From assembly GCF_000219625.1 (NCBI RefSeq), contig NC_018217.1, positions 3,720,001 to 3,784,000 on the forward strand: DNA of 64,000 bases, given 5' to 3'. The DNA is from Zymoseptoria tritici IPO323. Its lineage: Eukaryota > Ascomycota > Dothideomycetes > Mycosphaerellales > Mycosphaerellaceae. Below, in pieces: positions 41,491 through 53,592 of the stretch. Within the stretch, counting starts at the first letter, position 1, and each line of letters starts with the position of its first letter. The notes under the pieces are model-generated. The model worked only from the letters and a program-made list of their open reading frames with translations, was not told the DNA's origin and searched no databases. The translations under genes and the position numbers were made by a program.

Positions 41491-44364
41491 ATGGTTCGCG
41501 CCGGCAAGCAAAGTCACGGCACGAACGGCGCTGCTGGCATGAGTCAAAGTCAACAATCTGAGCCAGAAAGCGCTGCCCAGCAGGCCACGGAGATCAAGAC
41601 CGAAGACGAGGACAGCAAAGATGACGATGACGACGACAGCTCGGCCGATGAAGACGACGGAGACTACGACGAGAGCCGTGAGCCATACCCGGATCATGCA
41701 GCCTTTGACCCTGAGACCGACCAGGTAACGTCAAGCCTGGTATCGGAGGCACAGGTGGCATTCGATGTGCTTGCGGAAATTACCTGCGACACGCCAGATG
41801 TGTGCGAGCTGCGCGAGAAGGCAAAGGAGGCAAAGGCTGTCCCAGATCACAAGCGCCACATCGTCGGGTTGCTGGGAGATGCGGGCGAAGGCAAGAGCTC
41901 ATTGATCAACTCTCTGAGCGATTGTCCACGACTCGCAAAAGCAGTGAGTAATATTGAGAAAGAACACGCAAACCAATCTGACATTCAATAGCTCCAAATC
42001 GGCAAAGCTTGTACCTCCACCGTTATGGAGTACCAAGGCGCGGCTCCAGGCCAGACCACCGATCTCTATGCGACGATTGAAGTATACGATCTACCAAAGA
42101 TCGGGAGCATTCTTTCATTAGCACTCGCCGACTGGGCATATTTCTACACCGACAAGAGAGAAGGATGGAGCCAGGACGACCTCGAATACTACAGCAACAA
42201 AGCGTCGACTTGTCGATCCATGTTCCGTGCTATCTTCAATGACATCGCCAACTTTGAGACGGACGAAATTGCGACTGAGTCTCTGCACAGATTCATCGAG
42301 AGGTTCACGACGGAGGAGAAGGAAATTAAACTGCTTGTCAAACACGCCGCGAAATCTCTCAAGCCTATGCTTCAGCCAGATGGACGGTACGTCGTCACGT
42401 TCGTGGCGGAAGACGCTGATGAGCTGTGGGCCGAGATTGACCCATACGTCTCTGAGCGTTCTCCTGACGGAGGGCCTACGATCTGGCCGCTGGTCAAAAA
42501 GGTCACAATCACAGTCAAGGGCTCCCGAGTCTTGGACGGCGTAACGCTTGTCGACATGCCTGGGATCTCGGACACCAACCAGACTCGGGTCAACACAACG
42601 CTTCAACACATTCGCATCTGCGACCACCTGTTCATCGTCGCTGGCGCAAAGCGGGTCATCATCAGCCCCGCTGTCAACTCATTGCTGCAAAAGTTTGCAA
42701 TGGGATTTGGTGGACGCATCACCGTCGTGGCAACCAGAACTGATGAAGGAGTTGACCATGCCTGTGCCATGGCACTGCAGGCTGCCGGAATGGACATCAA
42801 GAACTATGGGGAGTTGAAGGCGTCCTCTGAACTCAAGACCAAGCACATCAGGGCTCTGGAACGCAAGCGCAGAAGGCATCGCAGGGGCGAGGAAGAGTAC
42901 ACCAAGCTCTCCGGGCAGATCAGCGCCATCGATGCCGACCGTCAGAATGATGAGAACACGCGCTGGGAGTTGGTCGTTATAGCGCGCAACCAGTACATGG
43001 TGCAGAACCTTGAGTCTGAACGTGGCCATCACATGCCCGCCGGCATGAAGCTCATGGTCTTCTGTGTATCAAACAGGCATTACGGCATCCACAAAGGCGC
43101 CCCGGACAAGGACAACTTTCTCCTGTCCCCTGAAGGAACAGGCATCCCAGCACTTCGCCAGCATGTCCTGCTCTTCGCAGCTTCTCGTATACTGGAAGCG
43201 AAAGAGGCTTACATCAACCATCGATTCAAGGTCTGGCTGGGAGGTCTCAGATTGTGGACCAGCGCAAAGACAGTCCAGAACAAACAGCGTGCAGCGCTTC
43301 ACGAGATCGTGCAACGGCCTCGTGGTATTATCGATGCCCGACTAGCAGAGTATCAAGGTTCTGCTCAGGACCAGGTCGACAGAAAGGTCATCTCTGTTCT
43401 GGAGGAAGATCGAGACAGCTTCACGATCCACGCGGCCAGCGTGGTGAAACACAAGATCAAAATGCTGCCCTATCAGACAATCCGTGCGTTCGCCAAACGT
43501 GATGGCAAGTTCAATTCGAGTATCATGGCAGATTCCTGGAATGAGCTGTTCGCCGAAGAATCGACGCTGTCCCTGGAGAAGCTTTGGCACCCTTTCGTTT
43601 CCGATCAAGAATCGGAAGCCACGAAAATGGAGGAGGCAGTCATCGACAGTCTGCAAGAGATCTCGGAGCGATTGGAGGGTAAGTCATATGTACATGTCGC
43701 CTTGGGACAGCAGCTGACAGATTCGTAGATGCTCCGGCGGCCGTGTCGCTTCCTGTGCATGCCTTCAACGAAGCGCTAGATGGTCACCTCGCTGCTATGC
43801 GCCAGATGATGAGGGAGCACGAGGAGGATCTTCAGCAGGAGAACCGGTAAGTCTTGAGCTGCTCTACAATTATCCCTCGCTAACGAAGACAGGAAAATCT
43901 ACATGGACGCTACCATCGACGGTCCGGACAACTACTTCGCCAGGGCGATGAAGACGGCGTACGCGCAGTGTCAGGACGATTTCGGTATGTCACGTTCCCT
44001 GAATCGCTCATACATATCTAACATTGAAGCAGGCGACGGTTTCAAAGCGAGATGTATCGGGTATCTGAGCAACCACATCGATATTGGCGGTCACTATTCC
44101 CCATTTGCGGCCCTGAACCAGTCCGTCAGGACCGACATGAAGAAAGCTATCAAGGCACACACAACCGCTCTCAAGAAAGACATCAAGTCATACCACGCGC
44201 TGATTGACAAGGACTTCGAGACCATGACCCGCAAGAAGTCCAGCAACAAGTCCGAGGTCCCGGTGCAGACTGCGATCAAGAACTATCTCAAGCATGCTAC
44301 CGCGACCTACGAAGAAGCCATTGCAAAGATGAAGGCCATCAAGGCTCGTACCACTGAGACTTGA
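41491..44364 (+). CDS. Dynamin-like large GTPase, SLIP-GC-like (GTPase 2), full length
   Basis: Five exons (41491-41943, 41992-43678, 43729-43846, 43893-43984, 44033-44364) encode 893 aa, close to the roughly 800 aa of animal SLIP-GC. After an acidic N-terminus, G1 is GDAGEGKSS (about 129-137), G3 is DMPGISD (near 338) and G4 is TRTD (near 399, Lys replaced by Arg). The block LSPEGTGIPALRQHV matches the other three GTPases. A helical C-terminal half of about 350 residues follows, the stalk region of dynamin-like proteins. Introns 2-4 have canonical sites and restore the frame. The last one (48 nt) has no stop, so its retention would add 16 residues. Function in fungi is unknown to me; family members bind nucleotide and oligomerise. 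Confidence 0.9.
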
Positions 44365-44863
44365 GCATAGATGTCCGACATCAGGCTTAGGTGGAGAACG
44401 GTCACGATGGGATGCTTTGCAGGCACACAAAGGGGCAGGAGAAAAGTTATGCTTGCTTGAATTTGCACTTACGACTTACGACGAAAGTTGCGAGCGAGCG
44501 AGACACTTGCTGCGTTCAAGACAGATTACGATACCACACGAATGATGATACCATTAGTTGCGAAGTTGATGGCAGCCGCCCGTTCGTTACGAATACTCGT
44601 GTTCGCTCCATGTTTGGTGTTCCTGCCTCCTGAATCCGTTCTGTGCCTTCCCTCGATACGGCTGCTGCCTTACCTCCCGCTCTTTCTTCGCGAAGTCCTT
44701 GACCTCAACCACGATCCAACCTTCAAATACTCCCGGCGCCATTCGCGTCCGGTCTCTCACCTCCACTTCACTTTTCGCCACTTCACTTCACTTGATCCTA
44801 TCCCACCCACGTCTCGACCTTCACACCACACAAACCAAAGCCTGCCGATCCCAACACAACACC
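44365..44863. other. Intergenic region and leader of the duplicated-module gene
   Basis: About 0.5 kb with no supported gene. The last 130 bp are pyrimidine/CA-rich (cttcacttcacttgatcc), like a fungal leader. Confidence 0.4.
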
Positions 44864-45289
44864 ATGGCGCCCAAAATCACCGAACGCAATTTGCTCCTCG
44901 CAAGCTTCTTCATTGGCATCATGATCACCTCTTTCACCCACTACTACTCGCCCGGATTCCTCGCCAACATCATGACCACCACGTTCATCATCTTCATCTC
45001 GCTCCGCTTCCTGAACGGGCATGTGATGGAACGCGAATTGCTTCGAAACAGCTTCCCCGTCGCCTTCACAACCACATGCTTCACGAGATTCTTCTCTCCC
45101 AATTTCCCCACTGGCATTATAGCTACCTCTTTCATCATCTCCCTCTCGCTTGAGGTCAAGCAAACGGATACGCTCTCGATCGCCGCCGCGAATGCTTCCT
45201 CGGAATTCTGCTGGAGACACCAGCACCGCCTCGAAAGCCAGCAAACCGATTCTGAGAAGCGCAGTCAGGTGCTTGTGCAGTCACTATGA
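44864..45289 (+). CDS. Small membrane protein made of two 49-residue repeats, unknown family
   Basis: The ORF encodes 141 aa from a strong start (caacaccATGgcg). Residues 7-47 and 56-96 are an ungapped tandem duplication with offset 49. Identical positions include E7/E56, R8/R57, L10/L59, L11/L60, S14/S63, F15/F64, T22/T71, F24/F73, T25/T74, S29/S78, P30/P79, F32/F81 and the F-I-I-x-x-S-L ending. Each repeat has two hydrophobic stretches split by FT[H/R]-[Y/F]-[Y/F]-SP-x-F, so up to four membrane passes. The C-terminal 45 residues are polar. I recognise no family. A canonical intron just downstream suggests the transcript may extend or splice differently at the 3' end. Confidence 0.55.
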   Translation: MAPKITERNLLLASFFIGIMITSFTHYYSPGFLANIMTTTFIIFISLRFLNGHVMERELLRNSFPVAFTTTCFTRFFSPNFPTGIIATSFIISLSLEVKQTDTLSIAAANASSEFCWRHQHRLESQQTDSEKRSQVLVQSL

Positions 45290-45299
45290 AGGCACCAAG

Positions 45300-45691
45300 C
45301 TTTGCGTCGACACGAGCACACCTGGAAGCGAAGTAAAGGAGATGGTCAGTGAGTACCGTCCCAAACCCTTCCCTCATATCTCCACCTTCTCACTTCTATT
45401 CATCCTCCCCGAAATCAGTACGGCCCAGCTCTAACGCAATCAACAGGCATCCACCACCAACCAACCACCACCGCAACTTCCTCAGCCCAGACCACATCTC
45501 CTTCCATCCCACCGGGTATCACCATCAGCCTGCACCTTCCCACACCGACATCCTTCAGCAGCAAATTTTTGGACATGGACACAAACCTTTACACCTCATC
45601 CACACCATCGCCAGCCACCGAGGAAGCCTGCGCGCCTTTCTCACCTTTGGGTGGGCACTTTTGCATCATTCCCGAATCAAACGAATCCTAG
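45300..45691 (+). other. Possible downstream exons with canonical intron 45349-45446
   Basis: A good fungal intron (gtgagt ... ctaac ... caacag, 98 nt) joins a frame reading LCVDTSTPGSEVKEMV to a Ser/Thr/Pro-rich exon (SIHHQPTTTATSSAQTTSP...) ending at TAG 45689-45691. The frame differs from that of the membrane-protein ORF before it. A 145-nt intron at 45155-45299 would connect them, but its donor (gtcaag) is poor. This may be the true 3' end of that gene or a separate small gene. Confidence 0.35.
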
Positions 45692-48600
45692 ATCATCCGC
45701 GATGAGAAACTCAGAGGAAAGATGCGGGACAAAATGGGTGAGAGTCGAGGGATCAGTTGTGTCTGATCCGGAAAATAGGGATGCATTTCGGTTCGGGAGG
45801 ACTGCTGAGGGGATCGAAGATGGGAAGGAACAATCGTGGAGAAGTGGAATGGATGGAGGAAGAGCACGTTATGGGCAGCGAACAATTTATCGGACATGAA
45901 TCTTACCGAGCTTTTCTCTTGCCCGAGAACGGGAATGGAAATGCTAGCGCTACTGCCGTGAGCGTAGTCCAAGAGGTGGGCTTCTGGAGAAGAAGAGTCA
46001 ACAGGAGGAACAAGATGTTGTCTACAGCTGAGGATTTCCTTGCTTTGGTCTCCCGCTTGAGCTTGATTTCACCTTCTTACTCATGTAGTGGTGCTTCCAC
46101 GAAGTCTTACGAGTGTATGCTCCTCGCTCTGCATTCCTCCTTCGTAGGACTATACCAATCCAAGAGGTTTGACGAGTACAACGGAGCCTTTAGCCGGAGA
46201 GAGGAAACTCTCCAGATGCCTGGAACTGGAATGAGAGGCCGATAAGGACAGACCGCTTTCTCCCTTCCTCGCGGCTGCCGAGGAAAGGACAGTAGCTGGC
46301 TGGCAGTGTTGAGGTCCGAGTGAGGAAGACCGCATGCGTCCGAACGCTATGGATTTTCGTACGGAGGGGTTGGTGCGTGCCGGAGATGCGGGAAGATAGA
46401 GGAAAGGGGTTTGGAAGAGGATCGCGGAGGGTGTCGCGGGGATGAGGAGGTGAGTGGTGCATGGCTTACGCTTTTGGTACGCTACGCTCTCACTGCTGTA
46501 GGCTCGTTCCTGAGCAGAGTCGCTGCCTTGTACTGCGTGCAGAAGCGAGCGAAGGGAGAGAAAGGTGTGGTTCGGCAGAGATGGTGGCTACTTACCGACG
46601 AGAAGCATGCGAAAGCCATGAGCATTCTGTTGAACGAAGTCTAACTCACTCACTCACCTTCTGCCCGAGCAGCATGCACCACGAAAGTCCTTCCATCCTC
46701 GTTCCCGTCCCTTTCTCTCCCTTCGGCACCCCGGAGGATGGGTGGGTGTTCCGGACAAGACTAGGTAGGACCCGACAGCATGCGGAAGAGCCCGAGGGTT
46801 CATCGAAGGACCAGAAATTTGAAAAGGATGCATGTCTGTCGGGATCATCGTTGTAGGGTGCCTGTCCTCTCTCGGATGTAGTGCACGGCTACGGCTACGG
46901 CTCCTGTACCTGAGAAGGTACACTGTCGGATGAAGTGTTCCCTGGCGGATGATGACGAGACTGGTCCTTCTGGAAGAATGTGATTTCCTGTTTGGTCGAC
47001 GGGGTTGCGGGGATGATCGTTGTTGAGAGAGCTGTCAACTCGCGTGGGAGGTGGTCTTGTCTGGGAGGTGGACGCAGCGTATGTGAGATTTGATTTTGAG
47101 GAGGATTGGACGGGCAGGGCTGATCGCTGTTGTGGTTGTTCGGCTTGAATGTCGGTAGTTCTGCAGGAAGTGGTTTTTTTTTCTTTGAAGGCTGGGTTGA
47201 CGGTGCGGTGGACTGTTTGGGTTGGCTGTTTGTGAGGGTCTGTTGAGGAGAATGAGATGATCCAGGTTGGTTGTATGAGAGGTTGTTCCATTGTTTGCGG
47301 CATGGTTTTGTCGCAGGTGGGCGTGGCGAGGTGAGCTGCCCGGGCAGTTGTTGATGTGTTTGTTGTCATTTTCCGGGTTTCCATTCACTGTTCGGCAGTC
47401 GGTAAGGCATCGCGGTGAGATTCAACGTTGCTGAGGGCGTCTTTGGCTGTGCCTCGAGGCGGAGTGAAGATGCTCCACGCGCTTCACGGCTGTCGACGAT
47501 GTCGCATCGACATGCGCAGCGTCATCAACGAATGTGGTCCGAACGGGCCGGCGCTGCATTGTCGCCAGTGTGTGAGGCACCTCAGTGCACGGCGTGGAAA
47601 GGTCGGGTGTGAGGAGCAAGGTTGTGCACGCACACGCACGGCGCTATTCTGAACGAGCGGCAGCGGAGACGGGGCTATGTATAGCCATTGATTCGCCGGT
47701 GTAAGCGCGTGCGATCGCGATTCCGCACTAATACTGAAAAAGATCAAAGCGCTCGGTTCTTCCAGAACGCGGTGCATGCGCGCGTGGTGGAGCAGGCAAC
47801 GTGGACTTTGGCCTTGAGGTGTGCCTTGGTGTTGGATCTTGCTTGGTTGGACACATGGCTGGAGATTTGAGATGTCATCGTGTCGAGCCTCGGAGGTTTC
47901 GGTCAAGGGGTCCAGCAGTAAGGTAAGCTTCAGAAGTGGTCAAGCGACCTCTTTCTGCGACGACGACGACAACGACAACAACAACATGATGGCACAGCAA
48001 AGAGAGACATGTGACTCACCCTGCTTCGTCTCACCGGGCGGAGAGTGGCATTCTATGGTCGAAGCGAGGCGTGGCGTCGGCGTGGCCCCGTGTCTGTGTC
48101 CGTCGTCTGTGCCAGTGGGAGGGAGAGACCCGGCGATGGATGAAACAGCTGAGCGTCTTACCACTGCTGCATTGCGTAGCCTGGGTTCGCCCTGGTCCTT
48201 CGCCGCGATTCGCCTGTGACTGTGCTAGGTCCAAGGGTTGTTCGTCGGCAGATACAAATGGGAGGGATTGTGAGGGATGGAAGGGATTCTTCTCGCCGAG
48301 GTCAAAGGGTGTTCTGGATGACATATGCTGTCGCGTCTTCGAGATGGACGTGTGGCTATAGGTGTCGTCGAGTATGATGCGGGATGATTCGTGAGAGCAA
48401 GACAGACAGCGAGAGATGCCCCATCCGGCGTCGATCATTCGATATTGGAATATGCGACACTGGCGGCTCGGCGAAGAGACGCAGCCAATGAGTGGGAGTC
48501 ATCCGGGATCCGCCTGCTGCCTCTACCGTTTCACCACACAAACACGCCTGTTTCGGGATGCTCACCCCTCCCGAAGGGGCAGAGCCACTAGAACTAGATC

Positions 48601-49179
48601 CCATCACCCTTGAGGTACTGAGATCTCTTTTCTCACTCTTTGCTTTGCTTGAGACTTCCCGACAGATACACACTGACATTCGCTACCTTATCGTGTATAC
48701 CAACGTCGTTCTCACCACCAGGACGATCACCACCCCCCAAGAAACACCTCCGCCCAACCGCCGAGTCGTCGCCGTCCACAAATCGGGAGGATCAAACGAG
48801 ACAGGGTCCATGACCATCGATTCTTTGGCGTGAAGATCAGTGGAGCGCCGTGCCGGTTTGTCCCAGAGGAACCACTCCCGACTTCACCTCAGAGAGGAGA
48901 GAGGAGAGTCCCGCGCGACTCGTGTGTGTCGCTCCTGAGTCTTTGCGAACTGACGGGAACGCTTCTTCATCACCTCTCAGCCTCTTCGACTCCTTCTACT
49001 CATTCACCTGCATTGATACCTGAGATTCCATCTCCTCGGGCTTGGTTCATCCGACCGCGACATCATCCTTTACCTGTCGAATCCTCCTCAACATTACCTC
49101 CACCCTGCCCCACGCGCTCTCCCATCACGAAGCGCCACGACATCACGAATTTCACGCCTTCCATCACCACTGGACCATC
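45692..49179. other. 3.5-kb gene-poor region
   Basis: Frames up to about 180 codons exist on both strands (for example 47384-46845 minus), but all are low complexity or overlap others, and I see no domain, secretion signal or coherent splicing. No transposon ends were found. Composition is not AT-rich, so it does not look like RIP-altered repeats. Confidence 0.4.
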
Positions 49180-50800
49180 ATGTCTACCGCCGTCGCAACG
49201 CCCGCGGCCTCTCTACCCACACCCGTCGAACGTCACCCTTCTCCGCGACAATACGCCTCCATCGCGCCGACTTCCTCACCCTCCTCGTCTTCGCAACTCC
49301 ACGAACCCGCTGCCAAGCGAGCAAGAATTAATGCTTCTCCCGAATATGTTACAGATCGACAGGCGTCGAATAGCAACAGCCCGCAAAATGCGACGTGCGT
49401 GGACATGGACATCATATCTACTGATGAATTTCCCCACTGACGAACACATTCACAGATCACGCTCCGGACCTCCTCCCCCGATCAAAGTCAAGCGAGAGCC
49501 AGGCTCACCCGCGCCAGCATCCTCCCGCCCACGACCGAAACGCCTCGATCTCTCCTCCAGCATGAACAACAGCCGAAGCGGACCGCATACCGGACGACCA
49601 TCGGCGCCGTTGACCTCGCGCGAGTCGGCTGGCCTCATCATTCAAGACGTCGGCTTGGCATGTCTATCACCAGGCTTTGCGACCAACGACCCGGGCATGA
49701 GGGAACAACTTCAACGCAGTCTCAACGTGCGCGACCGCCAACGCATGATTATTGAAGCAAGACAAAAGAGTGGAAAATCAGGGTCTGGCAGCTCGGCGGA
49801 CAACGATGGTCCACGGACTCAGGATACAACCCTCTTCGGCGTTCCAACCAACGGCACTCGCACTCCTCTCACTTCTCGGCGAAAGGGTCCACCGGCAGGT
49901 CTGTCCATCGCCGCACCTCCCGCCGCACAATTCCAGAACGACCGCGTGATACAATCTGCTCCGATCCACCAGACGTTCACAGGCCTGCGACCTGGCGAAT
50001 ATCCGGCTTCCCGTCACGCGCAACACGGGCCTAGTGGACTCGGCCAGACGTCACATATTCATCACGTTCCAGCCACGCAGACGAACAACCGCCTTCCTCC
50101 GATCGCGGATGTGTTTGCGAACGACCGTCTGGAGTCGAGACGATACAACAATAACGGCAATTCACCGAACGGTCATCCTCCGCCGGTTCCATCGCCTGGC
50201 TTTCCGCCTTCTGCGCAGAGTGGTACTGGACAGCCACCGCTCTCCGCCAGAGCACGCGAGTTCCGCTCCGCCGAGGAAGCAGTTCAAGGCCTCTCCGGCG
50301 GCCGCGACGAATTAATGCCAAAGGTGGTGCACTACGGTGGCGTCCAGCCTCCTACTCCTCCTTCGCCTATGCCTGGCCACCTCCAAGGTCATCATCACCA
50401 ACACTCCTCGGCACAAAGTGGACACACCACAGTAGGCGCTCAGCAAGCTCAGCATTACCCCGGCTCCCAACGACCAGACGTTCTGGCTCGCACGACATCT
50501 GCCGGTCACCTCCCCTCCTCGCGAAGGCGGACGAGAGAAGAATTCGAGCAGGATAACCACAGTCCGCCACATTCCCACTCCCACGAAAGTCAACAACAGA
50601 AACGGGCTGCTTTTGAGAACGTCATGGCCAATGGCTTTGGCGCTCGAAGATTCGAGGAAAGGGAGCGAGGTGCGTACGGCGAGAGGGATGAGCGAGGAGG
50701 CAGAGAAGAGGAGGATTGGAAAAGAGGAATGGGAAGTCGGGAGAAGAAGGAGGAGTTTTTGAGACTTTGTGAGAGGGCCTGGGATTTATTTCATTCTTGA
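49180..50800 (+). CDS. Disordered, probably nuclear protein of unknown function
   Basis: Two exons (49180-49394, 49456-50800) with a 61-nt intron (gtgcgt...actgac...cacag) encode 519 aa. Almost all is low complexity (Ser, Pro, Gln, His). Features include a basic patch EPAAKRARI (possible NLS) and IKVKREPGSP, which contains a sumoylation-type KxE. The best-conserved-looking parts are ESAGLIIQDVGLACLSPGFA with MREQLQRSLNVRDRQRMI, and AREFRSAEEAVQGLSGGRDE with VVHYGGVQPPTPPSP. The end is a short charged helix (EEFLRLCERAWDLFHS). These blocks suggest a conserved fungal regulator, but I cannot name it. The frame opens upstream of 49180 without a credible ATG context. Confidence 0.7.
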
Positions 50801-51932
50801 TCTCATCGGGAGATGAGATCGCTTGTTGAGGATTGAGTGGTGAAAAGGTTTTGAGGTGGGATGTTGGTAATGATGGGATGAGGAAGGTGGTAATGAAAAT
50901 GAAGTCCGAGGATGAATGAAGCGGAGGTTTTCATGAGTGTTCTTGCTGCGTTTCCCCTTGCACCTTTCATGTTGTTGTGTATTGGCCAGCTAACGGATTC
51001 ATGAACTGTAGGTCAGCTACTCGCTTGTGGTGACTTCATTTTGCTTCTGCTCAATGTTCGGGCGGAAAGTCTGGTTGCAGGTTTTGGAGCACGGGGCTTG
51101 ATTGATTCTTCGAAATGCTCGACCACTCGCTCTCACGGCAACGACATCTCTGCAATTGGGACCTGAAAGGCCTTTTTCCATGTGAAGGACTATTCACACG
51201 GTGCAGACTCGAGCTGAGATCACGTCATACTATTCACCTAGATACTACTCAGCCGTGGCCTGCGGCGATGCTCCGACTCTTTCTGCCTGCTTTCACCCAC
51301 CACCAAAATTTCCTCCCTTTCTTCTCCATCAACGACCTGTCCACTTACCTCCTGCAACACCGGATTGATTCGCACATAAAAGATCTTCCTTCATGTGAAA
51401 AACTTCATTCTTTTCACCCACCACGAAGCTGCAGCCTATGGTGGTGGACTCCCTCTTTCTTTCTGCTTTCACGGAGCGCCAATACGCTTCTCGATTTCTT
51501 CTTCACCTATAACCCTTTCACCTTCTTCCTGCAACATCGCCGGAACTCAGGAGCATACCCCCTCAACCTCCTTCGACACATCGCATCGATATCTTTCGGC
51601 ATCATCTCGCCAGCCATTCTCACGGCGCCGTACCGCTCCGTGCACTACCAATTCGCGACTCGCGGTCGTGCTTCTATTCTCTCTGCCTGCTTCCACGGAG
51701 CGCTAGCAAAGCCCACGACTTCTTCTTGGTGACATACAACAATCCTTCACCTACTCCCTACAGCAAAGGCCAGAATTCGACAGCGCATCACAGCGACTTC
51801 CCTCGACAGTCGACACCATCTCACACGCCATTCTTCCGGCACGGGAACCTCGGCCGACAGCGATTCAATTCGCTCCTCGCACGAATCGAGACCACACTAT
51901 CAAGCTTGACGGTAACGCTCTGCATCCTCACC
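50801..51932. other. Intergenic region upstream of GTPase 3 with three diverged repeats
   Basis: About 1.1 kb. I support no gene here; the 205-codon frame at 51115-51732 arises from C/T-rich repeated sequence. The repeats are listed separately. Confidence 0.4.
51277..51770 (+). repeat. Threefold diverged repeat of about 90 bp in the GTPase 3 leader
   Basis: Copies begin near 51277, 51453 and 51679. Each has a ctctttctgcctgctttcac-like start (second and third continue ggagcgc), then a C/T-rich run, and ends with a cctgcaacaccgg-like block (gcaacatcgccgg in the second, acagcaaaggcc in the third). Spacing is 176 and 226 bp, so it is an old, irregular tandem duplication. Confidence 0.55.
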
Positions 51933-53592
51933 ATGGGTATCACACGGAAGCGATCCGAGGAGGAACTCCTCGCCATGACCAAAAAGCCGAGGACACTGCG
52001 CCTAGAGACGTCTCCACCGTACGATTCGACACAGGAGCAGCCGTTTCATGCGATCACGAAAGCGAAAGACTGGGAAGCTGTGCATTTCTGGGCCGGGCAT
52101 ATGCACAGTCTGCTGTCGCAACCGTTCAAGCACGGCGACGATCATGATGACATTACGCAAGATCTCATCAGCGGCATCGCTGAAATCTTGCAGGAACCGA
52201 GTCCAGTCCTTGTTGGCGTCAGTGGAAAGTGTGGCTGTGGCAAGAGCAAGGTCCTCAACTCCCTCTTCAGTATCGGCGAAATCGGTCCTTCGAACGCGGG
52301 TGGAGGCCAGGTTACTGTGACCAGCAACGAGTTTTGCGGGCGGCAAGAGGGTCAAATCGCAAAGTACCTTGCCGCAAGTGGTCTTCTTGTCACCAGCTGA
52401 ACGATACGATGTCTTGGCAGGCTTCGTTCGCGACTATTACAGTGGGATGTTCCAGAGAGCGAGGGCAGTCAGGGCCTTGCTGTCACTTTTCAAGGGATTC
52501 TCGGAATGCAGGAGTGTTGACGCGGTCCGCCGATTTTTGGCCAACGCCGAACCACGTGGAGTCGAAGCGGTGACTGCCCAGCTTGTGCGATGGGCTGACG
52601 GTCTGATTGCACAAGCTCTAGGAAACGAGGTGAAGGTGACGCTCACAGCGTCGACCGAGGCTGAGCTATTGTCTCAACTCGCAACGTCTACGAGCGAAGG
52701 CAATGTCTATACTGGCCCATCGCTGATGCACTGCGTCTCGATCGCTCGCATCCACTTCAGCAACCCTCTCCTGGATCTCGGCATCTCCTTTCTGGACACT
52801 CCAGAACTCACCGATCTCAAATTGAGCGACAACATCAGCGAACTGCCGAAATCCCGGCACATCACGCATGCCATGGTTGTCGCGAAGTCCGGGTGTCTTG
52901 TGCCCACTGTATCCATCGGCACCAGCAAGATGCAGCGTCTTGGATCCAATCGAGTCGTTGTTGTGGTGACTGGTGCCGACCAAGTCGGCGACAACTACAC
53001 GCCGCGCGGAACGAAGGATCGAAAGGATACGGCTACCCGACTGAAGGCAAAGTGCGTCGAGATGGACGCCATCGAAAACAGCCTTCGAGAGCAGATCGAT
53101 GAGTGTGACGACTGTCATCAACTACCTGAACTTTTTCAACAGCTTGACGAGACGAGGGCTTCGATCAAGCAATCCCACGACGCCGAGAAAGTGCACCGCA
53201 TCAAGATGAACAACGAAAGAATCGAGGCCCGTCTGCGAGAAACGCTGACCTACGAGGGTCCAGTCCTTCCGCTCTCCAACACCAAGTATGAGACTCATTT
53301 TGCTGGATACTTGCCTCGGGATGCTCCAGCTCTATCTGTGGAGGAGACGAATATCCCGGAGCTGCGCAGACTGGTTGCTACTTTTCCGAATGAGATTCGT
53401 CTGGGCGAAGTACGTCAGTTGGTAGAGGTTGTTATGCCGGCTCAGCTCGATCGATTGGATGCCTTTGTCTCCCAGGAGGGTACGCATGACAGGCTGCGGA
53501 GTGATTTGATGAACGTCCTGCCTCAGGCAAGGGCGATGCTGGATGGGCCGGTGAGGTCTGCTTTTGATGCGTTGTGCAGGGACTTTCAGTAG
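51933..53592 (+). pseudogene. Dynamin-like GTPase (GTPase 3), frameshifted and with altered G motifs
   Basis: Coding similarity runs from ATG 51933 to TAG 53590-53592 in two frames. The first ends at TGA 52398-52400; the second is open from before 52369, and a +1 shift near 52360-52369 joins them. Downstream of the join, FVRDYYSG aligns with GTPases 1 and 4. G1 GKCGCGKSK (near residue 100) is intact, but G3 reads DTPE (Gly lost) and G4 reads TGAD (Lys lost). The shared block LSVEETNIPELRRLV is present. The protein would end at about 550 residues, lacking the C-terminal half of GTPase 2. No intron with fungal signals can replace the shift. It could be a pseudogene, a sequencing error in an aaa run, or true frameshifting. 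Confidence 0.75.

Noticed and set aside
46845..47384. 179-codon minus-strand frame in the gene-poor region
   Set aside because: Thr/Pro/Gln-rich low complexity, no domain, no signal peptide, and a weak start; not enough to call a gene.
48830..49455. Upstream extension of the disordered-protein gene in its exon-2 frame
   Set aside because: A canonical intron joins the exon starting at ATG 49180 to the same downstream frame, and the upstream part lacks a good start and any feature.
52309..52400. An intron to explain the frame break in GTPase 3
   Set aside because: Possible GT-AG pairs are too short or would delete a segment conserved in the other GTPases, and no branch site is present.
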